Shown here: one piece after another, positions 54,857 to 64,000 of the stretch
Layout: every line of letters starts with the position of its first letter
Position numbering within the stretch: position 1 is the stretch's first letter
NCBI RefSeq assembly: GCF_014356525.2
Contig: NC_052518.1
Location: 9,888,155-9,952,154 of the forward strand
Source: Nilaparvata lugens
Lineage: Eukaryota; Arthropoda; Insecta; Hemiptera; Delphacidae
DNA: 64,000 nucleotides
Direction of reading: 5' to 3'
Program-made: the position numbers and the translations under genes
Notes under the pieces: model-generated
The model's input: the letters and a program-made list of their open reading frames with translations, nothing else
Database searches by the model: none
What the model was told of the DNA's origin: nothing

Positions 54857-57238
54857 ATAAGTTTTTATTGGACGAGAATTGGAATAGTGTGGTTTTCAAC
54901 GAGTTTGAGTCAGCACTACTCTCAGAGATCAGGGGAAAGACTTGTATTTGTAAGCATCCCAATGTATATAATAGTGATCAACCTAAATTTGTACAGTACC
55001 TATGAAGGTTCAATACCCGCTATGTTCAACGAATAATACCCAAAAGAGGGTTTTTAGAAGACAATTTTAACGTGTATCTATTTACTGCCAACCCTAATGA
55101 GGTTGCCGCGCTCGTTGAGGAATGGTATCGAAGGAAAGGACTCAGCCAAGATTTCTGCCTGTGCAGGTTGCGAGCATATTACAAAAAGGTTACGGGCCTC
55201 TATAAAAAGGGCGGCACCTACCTAACCCCACACTGGCGACTTTTTTGTTACTGGGAAAGTATGTTGGGATATCATCCATATGTGGGGTTAGACAATATGT
55301 GGGACAATACTTTGGACTGGCTACATAATAAACAGCCCATAGGTCAACGCATCGGTGAGGAGTACTATTGCCGGCTAATATACAATAAGATGATGTATAT
55401 AATAGATTCGTGGTGGCATGCCCCCAAGCAAATACTGTCGGCTGACGAATGGATAAAAACGGGTCAGTGGCTCCAAGGGAAGGCTGGCACTGGAGGAAAG
55501 ACAACTGTTGAGATTGCACATAAAACAAAGAGGAGTAAAGGAATGAAGGCTGTAGCAGGAGTGTACTACGACGATGACGACGTACTGTTGGATATGAACA
55601 AAGTAAGGCGAGAGACTATGGTCGTGATGGAAAAGAGCGAGCAGGGTAAGTCTCGTCCCGTCGTCAAATGCAGTGATCATTCAAACAGAATTATGAACTT
55701 CCTCTCGCAATGGGTTGAAAAAGGCTTTAAAGGATGTCCAGTATCATCGTTATTCATGACAGCACAGCAGAAGGAAGAATACAATATCAATATGGTAAAC
55801 CTGATGGAGTCAGCAGCAACTTACAAGGTCCCTCTAGATCAAGGATCGTTTGACAACATGCAAAGCAAAGACACGATACGAGCTATCTTTCGAGCGCTGC
55901 AGGATGGGATATACAAGCGTACCTCCAGCGCAGAGTTTAAACAGTATTTCGATACGTTGTACGATAGCATCTTTGGATTAGCTCCCATTGTCAAAGTTGG
56001 CGCCAGAGAAACGACTTGGGAAAACGGCGTGCCCAGCGGTTGGCGCTGGACCGCTCTTCTAGATACGATGCTAAACTTATGCAGCTTCCTTGTAATAGTG
56101 GATCTCGCAGAAGAAGAGAAAGGAGGTTCCATACAGTATGACAACCTCATAGCTCAAGGCAACGATATATTGTTTACAACCAACAATTACAGTGACGCGG
56201 TTCGCATTATTGAATGGTACGCTCACATCGGTTATGACGTCCACCCAGAGAAGACGTACATATCGCGTGTTCACGCAGAGTTTTTACGGAAATCCTACAA
56301 ACCTAATACCATTACCGGATACAGAGCCAGGAGTATGCTGTCCATCCTATATCGAAACCCTATCAAGGTACCTGAACTAATTAAGCCTATGAGGCTTTAC
56401 GGACGTATCTCAGTGTGGAGTCTGCTCATCCAGAGAGATGCAGACGCGGACAGAGTGGGGTCACTTATGATAGAGGATGCCAGGCAGGCAGGAGTGGACA
56501 AGGATAAAGCTCTAGGTTTCATGCTCCTCCCTGCAGCCTATGGAGGAGCAGGGGTACCCCATCAGAGCCAGCTAGGTAATAGATTGCATGCATACTGAAT
56601 GGGACGGTCGTTACTGGAGGCCATCGTGGATAGCCAAGCCGAATAAAACCAATATTCGACTGGGAAAATGGAGCAGCAGGTTAGCTAGGTATGAGATAGA
56701 GCTAAAAGGGAGCATAAAAACAGCATTCGAACAGAACCTACTACAGACTTGGGGCTACACACCTCAGCTACTAACCAAAGAGGTCCGTCTAGATTGGGAG
56801 GAAGTCGAAGTACGTGCGCAACTGCAAGTCTTCCATAATTACGACCCTGTGCCTGACCCGGACATCATCTGGAACATCGAGGGAGTGGCCGTTCAGGCTA
56901 TGCCATTTGTAAAACAACAGATCATCGAGGAGCAGCTGGAGGCCAAATTTGTTCACCCTCAGTTCATCGACTGGCTACTCAGTTACAAACGGAGAGTGAG
57001 TAAGGCTGTATACAGGCGCTATCTTCTCGGACAAGTCAACATCCCAGCACCAGCAACTGACCTACGATCAGCTCGTTTCGGTGCAAAGATAAAGAAAACG
57101 TGTCAGCACTGGTGTCACAGGCTCTTAAATACTAAGAACCTAACTTTGTCCGGTCTGGAGTCTGGGCTATATGCCCTAGAACTGTACTACTTGAAGCAAT
57201 ATCATATAAACTTCAAGGATCTGATCCTTGCCCCATGA
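54601..57238 (+). pseudogene. Totivirus-like RNA-dependent RNA polymerase (broken)
   Basis: The frame is open from 54601, overlapping the capsid ORF by about 250 nt in the -1 relation typical of totivirus capsid-polymerase fusions. Around 55654 'GKSRPVV' matches the basic motif before motif A. 'DQGSFDNMQS' (about 55838) is motif A, 'SGWRWTALLDTMLN' (about 56035) motif B, and 'QGNDI' (56155-56169) motif C. Breaks: TGA at 55003, a frame change near 56588-56598, and Asn in the second position of the usual GDD. The remaining 216 codons (56588-57238) are the C-terminal region. I see no canonical slippery heptamer in the overlap. Confidence 0.8.
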
Positions 57239-57290
57239 TTAATTCATGCCGTCCTGCGGGACAACAAGAACTCATCGATTTTTTTTTTTA

Positions 57291-58750
57291 GACTTCTAAT
57301 TAGACTTCTAGCATTCCAATTTGAAGTGAAACATATTCCTGGTCGTTTAAATGTGACCGCGGATTGCTTATGCAAGATGAGAGTGATATCGAAGAAGAAG
57401 AGAATGAAAATAAGGAAATTGAAAGTGAAAATGTATTGAATCTCGTGAATACATTGAGAATCACAGATTTCCCACTAGCGTTTACTGACATCAGAACACA
57501 TCAAGAAAATGGTCCTTTCATTCCTGACATAATGAAGAAAATTGCTAATAACCAAGATCAGTTTCCTTACAGTATTTCCAACGGAGTATTAGTAATAAAG
57601 ATTCGAAACCAAGAAAAGCTCAGAATTGTAGTACCCAAACTTCTAGTGCCACTGATATTTCGATACTATCATGACAGCATTCTTGGTGCACATCTTGGAA
57701 TTTCAAAAACTATCAACAGAATCTTTGAACATTTTTATTGGCCAGATATGAGGAAAGATATTCAATATCTAGTTAAATCATGTATAAAATGTGGTCAGAG
57801 TAAGTCTGCACAACAAACGAACTATGGATATCTTTCTTCCAAAATAGAGGAAGAACCATTAGCAATGTTACACATCGACACTGTTGGTCCATTGATACGT
57901 ACGACTCAAGGGAATATGTACATTTTCAGTTGTATTGATGTATTCTCGAAATTTTGTTGGTTGATTCCACTACGAAAAGCCAATTCAGAATCAGTGATAA
58001 AAGCATTGAAGTCAATTTTCATAAATTTTTCAACACCCAAGTGTATCATTTCCGATAATGCTTCAATATTCACGTCATCAAAATTCAAAAACTTTTGTTT
58101 CCAGCTTGGGATAAGACATAGTACTACAAGTCCATTCTACCCTAACCCGAATTTAGCTGAACATTTACATAGAAATATCTACGCAGTGCTCTGATAGCTT
58201 TTCATGCTACTAGTCAAAATAAATGGGACGAAAGTGTGACGTCATTTCTCCAACTCGCCTTTAATTTAGCTAAACATGACAAATTGCACATGCAATACAT
58301 GCAAACATGACAGTACAAATTGCACACCATTTTCATTGATGTATAGATTCAAGCCAAATCATCCACTGCTGAATGTGTGGCACATCAACGAAATCCTTCC
58401 AGATAATTTCAATGACGAAACTATGAAAGTTTGGAAAGATATGAAGGAACATTTGCTAAAAGCTCATCATAGGAGAAAACAAAATTATGATAAGACTAGA
58501 AAGGAAGTACCATTCCAAAAAGGAGACTTGGTTTGGCTCAAAACGCACATTTTAAGCGATGCTGTAAAGAAAATCTCTCACAAGTTAAGTTACCGTTGGG
58601 CCGGTCCTTACGTGATAATTCGTTGGCTGCGGAAGTGACAGTAGAGTTAGTCTACTTGATCCGGAAAACGATAGAATTTTACAGAAGGCACATGTATTCC
58701 AAATTAAGAAATACTATCCTAGAGAAGAAGAAGATAAGAACAAATGAATG
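57291..58750 (+). pseudogene. Ty3/gypsy pol, 3' part: RNase H end, integrase, GPY/F module
   Basis: Reading resumes with 'RLLAFQFEVKHIPGRLNVTA', the last RNase H motif, immediately after the viral insert. The 9-mer 'agacttcta' is present twice at the edge. The integrase follows: HHCC zinc finger ('HDSILGAHLG' and 'CIKCGQ', about 57669-57795), core D in 'LHIDTVGPL', D in 'IISDNASIF', and E in 'NLAEHLHRN'. A frame slip at about 58194-58290 precedes the C-terminal 'KLSYRWAGPYVIIRWL' (GPY/F module) and a last 'VFQIKKYYPREEED' segment ending near 58747. No 3' LTR could be defined. Confidence 0.85.
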
Positions 58751-59595
58751 AAGAGAAAATAGAAATGTAAAATGATAAATAGTAGAAATATAGTAAAATT
58801 CATTATCTTTTATGAAAGCTATGCAAGCTGAAGGCTTATAATGATTGACTTTCAAAATGGAAAATCACACAGGCAACATTTAGTAATTTCTTTGCAACGC
58901 AGCAGATAATATATATGTTACTTTACTATTTCTCATTGGCCGTGACAATGGAAAGTTCTATCGAAACAATAATCACTGCTGTTGAGAAATAATAAGTTGA
59001 TTTAATATGGTGAAGTGAACTATCTTTTGAAGTCGAATTATCTTCTTACCGATTAGTTTTGTCTCACATCAAATAATTAATGTATGTAAATATTAATGTA
59101 TATTATTATCAATATTCCGACTTATACAATCGGCAATATATGACTCAACAATCAGGCTAACTGATACTGTTTATGCTTTTTGTACTATGAGCATTTTGTT
59201 CTCTCTTCTGAAATCATGTTATAAGGAATATTGAAACTTATTGGATAAGATGTATAAATGAAAATAAACTTATGGTTTTGATTTTCCAGTAGAGGTATTT
59301 ATGTGAACGATTGATATGATTTTTTAATGATACTTTCTTACTGATAGTAGTATGACATTATTGAAGAAGTTTGTAATAATATTGTAGCAATCATGATTAG
59401 ATGTTTAATAATTAAAAAAAAAATGTTTTTGTACTCCTCGTGTTGTAGTTAATTAGTTAAGAACAGACGATAATTATTAATGATCATAATACGTATTATT
59501 ATTGTATGTTAACAGTTGTTATTGTATGTTAACTGATAACAGTTTAATAACTTCCTACAAAGGGAACACCCATACGAATAATATATTTGATTATT
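58751..59595. other. AT-rich spacer; possible gypsy 3' sequence
   Basis: This follows the gypsy pol end. A purine-rich stretch ('gaagagaaaatagaaatg') begins near 58749 and could be a polypurine tract. Because no 5' LTR copy exists upstream, an LTR cannot be verified. No gene is seen. Confidence 0.35.
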
Positions 59596-59599
59596 AAAA

Positions 59600-60595
59600 T
59601 TACCGTATTTTGCGTTCAATCTGATAGTAGTATGAAAAGTTGTAAGTCTTTATTATCATTTTTTGAACGGTGAATAGAGATGAAAGGTGAGAATTGAAAG
59701 TACCTCCCCAAATTACTAATCCGTATTGCAGTAGTGATTGAACTATAGTGAAGTAAATCATTCTCATTCTAGATACATTCAGTACAGACCTCAATTTATA
59801 GAATTTGTAAGATATAAATTTCAATCTATTGCAGATGTAATCAATATGCCTCTTCCACTTGAAGCCCTCCTCGATTATAACACCTAAGTATTTCAAGTGG
59901 CTGGTTTTCTCAATCTCGGGACAATTACATTCGTCTTGATCATTACTTACATTACAATTTAAATGCAATTTAAGTTGGCAGTGAGTTATCTCATGACCTG
60001 TAATACTCCTAGAGAATGCAATGTATTTAGTTTTTTTAATATTTAGGCTAAGGGAGTTTGGGAGTTTACGTCTAGCCATCTCTTAAGTGTGGAGATGCCT
60101 CTAGAGGCATTTCTATAAACGTCTCGCCAAGTTCCATCCCCAAACAACAGTACCGTGTCATCCGCAAAAGAATAAACTTCACCACCATTGAGGTCTAACT
60201 TTAGTATATCATTTACATATACCAAGAACAAAATTGGGGAGAGTACTGTCCCTTGGGGTAGGCCGTAACCAGTAAGTGGAATCTCACTAACACTGCTATT
60301 AAGTGATAAAACTTGTTTTCTATGTGAGAGGTAGCTTTCGAATAGTTTCAATGGGATTCCTCTAATACCTACCCTATCTAGCTTGATAAGTAATTGACTA
60401 TGACACACTGTGTCATAGGCTTTTGCCAAATCCAGGAAGACAGTCAGAGATTTTTGTCCTTTATTCAGAAAATCTGATACGGAATTTGAAAACTGTATTA
60501 GGACATCATCGGTACTTTTATAATTTTGGAAGCCAAATTTTGTTAAGTTTTTTTTAAAAGTTTTGTTAAGACAACGGTTTTCTAAAAAAATATTA
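59600..60595 (-). pseudogene. 5'-truncated LINE reverse transcriptase (CR1/Jockey-like)
   Basis: On the minus strand from about 60595: 'FGFQNYKSTDDVLIQFSNSV' (RT block 2), 'TVFLDLAKAYDTVCH' (motif A), 'GLPQGTVLSPILFLVYVNDI' (motif B) and 'SFADDTVLLF' (motif C, FADD). After a frame slip near 60043-60079 come 'LNIKKTKYIAFSR', 'HLKYLGVIIEEGFKWKRHID' and 'LLQYGLVIWGG'. The endonuclease and C-terminal end are missing. The catalytic residues are present but the frame is broken. Confidence 0.85.
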
Positions 60596-61510
60596 AATTA
60601 ATTTATAAGTTATTGATAATCAGTATTAAGGAAACCCTATTACTAATTATTCGGTATTCTCATCTAATGGAATGAATTCAGGAAAAATTAAATCAAACAC
60701 CATGAATGTTTAGAAATTCATTATTAAAAAAAAAGGATTACCACTTCACAAAGTTCCATATACATGACAATATCCTTATTCTAAATTGATGATGGGCCCA
60801 TATATTTGTTTAATAACAATTCGTCTTTCACGAATCTCAATGCCGGAAAATATAATTTGATCGTCACATTACCTCGGTACCGAGTTACGTCGCAGAGTAT
60901 TTTATAATGATGCTCCATAATTGCATAAAAGAAAACACAGCTTGGCAATTATCTCTTATCCTCCATATCCGCTTTAACCTGTTCCTCGTATGATGCACTT
61001 GGAGTTCCTTGTCTCCTATTCATAATATTTTTGGATTGATTTGGTATCAACAAGGATCGTTCTTCCATAGTCAGTCGTAAATTAGTTTGCCACAAACATG
61101 GACCGCTGTGGAATAGAACAGCCAAGAATAATTTCTAATTCGAACTTAATACTTATCTTTCCAAAAAGAACAATTCAATTATTACATTAGTGTGAACGAT
61201 TTTCTCAAATACATTCAGACTTTAACCCTTTGAATTGTAACGTAGTCTAAATATACACTCTACTTTTACTTTAAGTTAATAATACAGTTATAAAGTTTAA
61301 GAAAACTTTTGATAATTACTTTTCCCAATGAACTAATATGACATAATATTTATCAAAACAATTTAATAATAACATTTCTATTTTACTTGAGTGAATTACT
61401 TGTGAAGTTAGTTAACTCTGAGAATGAACAAGAATTTAAATATCAATTTCGCACATAATCTATCAATCTGCTCTAATGAAAGTAACAATGAAAAGTACAT
61501 GAAATATAAT
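60596..61510. other. AT-rich spacer
   Basis: No recognisable gene or repeat. Confidence 0.4.
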
Positions 61511-62580
61511 AAAAAAGTATAACAAATAGTTTATCTTTAATAGCGGGTTTGAGTATAGCTTTGATACAAATATCTTCATAATGTCGAAAAATTCAAAATC
61601 ACTCAACAAAATGGAAAGAAAGAACTTGAAGTGAATAATCACATCGTGGAGCTGTTGTTAAACCTAGGGCTGCTTGCCGGCAACTGAATAAGGAGAAAAT
61701 GATTTCTCCCTTCTACCAATGCCTCACACTGGCTGGGTACTCACCCAGAGTTGGCTAAGTAAGCACAAATAAATAAATGCTCTCTTTGTTCTTATTCTTC
61801 TTCCTAAATTTAATACTTATTTGCCATATTATAAAAGAAAGGGATATGAAATTTGATTCATAATCAAAATTCGTTTCAAACCTGAAAGGTAGAAAAAGAA
61901 GAAGACTTTTGGAAAATGAAGTCCCATGAAGAAGTTGAAACAGGAAGCTGACTGAGGCCGTTGAAGGAAAAAATGGGTAGATATGAGGTTAGGAACAGGC
62001 AGAGATGCCTAAACCCTGAAAGGTAGAAGAAGAAGAAGACTTTTGGAGAATGGAGTCCCATAAAGAAGCTGAACCGGGAAGCTGACCGAGGCCGTCCAAG
62101 GAAAAGATGGGCAGATATGAGGTTCGGAACAGGCAGAGATGCCTAAACCCTGAAAGATAGAAGAAGAAGAAGATTTTTGCAAAATTAAGACCCATGAAGA
62201 AACTGAAACTTGTACGGACATTTGTTTATGGTCTTTGTAAACGCAGGGGGCATTCGAGCAAACAAAATCGTCGTTTTAACTGCACCGGACTGGAAGAAAT
62301 TTTTTAATTTGCTCAGCCATAGTTTGGAAAGCGCATACAATGGGAAGGCCTCCTCTCTTCTTTCACGGGTTGCAGGGCTGTCATGTTTTCTGAAGCATTC
62401 ATACAACATACATTTCAAACTTGATAAGTGCAAGGACAACTTCAATATAAATATACAGTAACTAGTGATTTTACTACAAGGAGTTTTTTTCTAGAAACTG
62501 AGTGAAAACTGTAAGAGGAAAATTCTTACACCTAATAATATAATAATTATTTTTTTATCTATTTTATTTTTTTACAATGC
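61511..62580 (+). repeat. LINE-derived minisatellite repeat, copy d
   Basis: The 360-bp lead (from 61515) matches 48062 onward. Three units follow (about 61885, 62020, 62150), then the common tail with 'tttgtttatggtctttgtaa' and 'cttaca(c/t)ctaataatata'. It has the same orientation as copies b and c. Confidence 0.85.
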
Positions 62581-64000
62581 AAATGACACCAATGTGTTAA
62601 CATTGGAAGATAAAATAATAAGATAGTCCTTGTGCTATTTCTCTTCCAAATTTATAGGGGACAAAGTCCAAGATAAGGTTAGAATTTCATGTGAACAATT
62701 TTTACAATATTTTAGTCCTAAATAAACATGAAAACTATAAACTTTGAATTTTGATGGCTTGAATTAACAAATTTATTGGATATATCCCACTCTTACCACT
62801 TGTAACGAAAAATATGGAGTTATTTAAGAAAATTTGGAACCATTCAAGAAACACAAACTTGTAAACACTGAAGCTCAGCTGAAATTTTATATACTTATCA
62901 TCATTTTTCCAGTGAATTCACCATGATGAAAATTAGAATTTTCACACCATGGGTGTTGAAACATGTTTGTAACTTTTAAATAAATTTGTGATATTTTTAA
63001 ACAATATTCCAGTGATTTTCATAGATCATTATATCTCACCAAAAACATTATCTGAAATCTGAAATTGTATTTATTCTTATTGTATAACAGTGAACTACAA
63101 CAGCTATATGTTAATAGTATGGAGAATGGTCTTCACATGATCTAATGCCTATGATTGAGAAGCGATTTCCTATGATAAAGTGTAGCATTGGAAGACCATT
63201 AACATGAAATTATTATACTGTACATGCTAAAATTGAAGCATACTGATGAGAAACTTCAACTGGCTTTAAACTCTGGAGTCAGAAAATTGGCTTTCCGAGT
63301 CAGAGCGTTAACGTAGTTGAGGACTTAAATAGACTCTGGAGTTTAGAGATCACGTTAGACCCTTGAGTTTATAATTTCGCTTTCTGAGTGAAGGGCTTAT
63401 AAGTCCAGGAATTGAATTAGATTCTCGCCTCTTTCCGAGTTGAGGATTTATCAAAAATCGTTAAGTCCAGGACTTGAAACAGCGTGATATTAATACCTCG
63501 ACTGGGGTAGGGTTTGAATTTAAGTTCTAGACTTAACTGAACAAACACAATTCATTTATTGTTTTGGAGTAGATGAAAAGCCAAATAGATGTCATGGAAT
63601 ACCTAAATTATTTGGATTAGTCCATCTAAATTCATAATTTATAGTTTGCAAATTTATTTTGGAATAAAATTGTATAAGATTTATGCTTAAAAAACTAACC
63701 TTATTTCACATACCGCTGTCACATAACCTAGAAATGTTCAAGAAAAATAATACAAGGATTGCCTTGGAATTTATATTCCAATCTGAATGTTATTAATTAA
63801 TGTCATATTCAACATATTAATAATAACAATATAACAATTATAAATTATTATTACATTTTTTTCAAAAAAAATACGTTTTCAAACTCAATAGTCTAATGAA
63901 ATTTTTATTCCAAAATCACTGGTTAGTATCAATGATAGCATAACGTAAAATGAAATGTTTATTCATTCATCTTTCAAAATGTTAGATTTTGCTTTGAATA
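62581..64000. other. Spacer; 'gagtccaggactt' cluster and inverted end segment
   Basis: 63260-63540 holds several diverged repeats of 'gag(t/g)...aggactt(a/g)aa' related to 35045-35165. The final 110 bases (about 63890-64000) are the approximate reverse complement of 35325-35425. No gene is recognised. Confidence 0.5.

Larger units (their letters stand above)
52356..57290 (+). mobile_element. Endogenous totivirus-like element inserted in gypsy RNase H
   Basis: About 4.93 kb of visibly more GC-rich sequence interrupts the gypsy RNase H frame. It has a short leader (about 29 nt before the first ATG), a capsid-like ORF in one frame, and an RdRp-like ORF in the -1 frame with overlap, as in Totiviridae. 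A short 3' segment then ends in a run of about 10 T. The size suits a near full-length genome (4.6-5 kb for the smaller totiviruses). The virus sense equals pol sense. It is a non-retroviral endogenous RNA-virus copy, disabled by several lesions. Confidence 0.8.

Noticed and set aside
48056..62580. Direct repeats b/c and d as LTRs of one giant retroelement
   Set aside because: They contain a LINE C-terminus and minisatellite, occur elsewhere in inverted orientation without an internal region, and have no TG...CA ends or primer-binding site.
1..64000. tRNA genes
   Set aside because: Strings such as 'gggttcgattcc' near 30097 resemble a T-loop but belong to 18S-derived sequence. No full cloverleaf was recognised.

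Overview
The window looks like AT-rich nuclear DNA of an insect. A hemipteran, possibly a delphacid planthopper, is my guess from overall style rather than from a diagnostic marker. Genes are split by introns with consensus splice sites, intact host coding sequence is sparse, and most recognisable sequence is transposon debris. A run of exactly 100 N (11584-11683) shows it is a scaffold from a draft assembly.

Layout. 1-14,200: AT-rich sequence with foldback elements and MITEs (956-2004, 3089-3838, 3891-4224, 7094-7465, 9532-9967) and a PIF/Harbinger-nuclease-like exon (6963-7530) split by a MITE. 14,220-19,340: a decayed DUF4806-like gene whose three exons have matching splice phases, with a GC-rich TIR element and a MITE in or after it. 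19,750-21,540: a satellite of about 205 bp with a 618-bp higher-order period. 21,660-25,230: LINE remnants on the minus strand (PHD/coiled-coil ORF1, Jockey-like gag with CCHC knuckles, RT C-terminus), one LINE nested in another, and a piece of 18S rRNA. 26,150-31,080: local tandem repeats, a 355-bp inverted duplication and a second 18S-derived piece. 31,730-33,890: a large MITE and a LINE 3' end expanded into a minisatellite. 35,560-36,140: a likely first coding exon of a secreted or membrane protein. 38,440-40,890: a second copy of the DUF4806 region, better preserved, with its own MITEs. 41,720-42,970: a MITE and the terminal exon of a RING-finger protein. 44,562-45,508: a hAT element with a perfect 8-bp target-site duplication. 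48,060-50,090 and 61,510-62,580: further copies of the LINE-derived minisatellite repeat.

The most striking object is at 50,850-58,750. A Ty3/gypsy pol remnant is split inside its RNase H domain by about 4.93 kb of more GC-rich sequence. That insert has the organisation of a nearly complete totivirus-like double-stranded RNA virus genome: a capsid ORF, then an RdRp ORF in the -1 frame, both in the same sense as pol. This is an endogenous viral element. It carries frameshifts, a stop codon and an altered polymerase motif. The gypsy RNase H reading resumes immediately after the insert and there is no clear target-site duplication, which fits template switching during retrotransposon reverse transcription.

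No tRNA gene, CRISPR array or bacterial-type operon was seen. Exon and repeat boundaries are by-eye readings.
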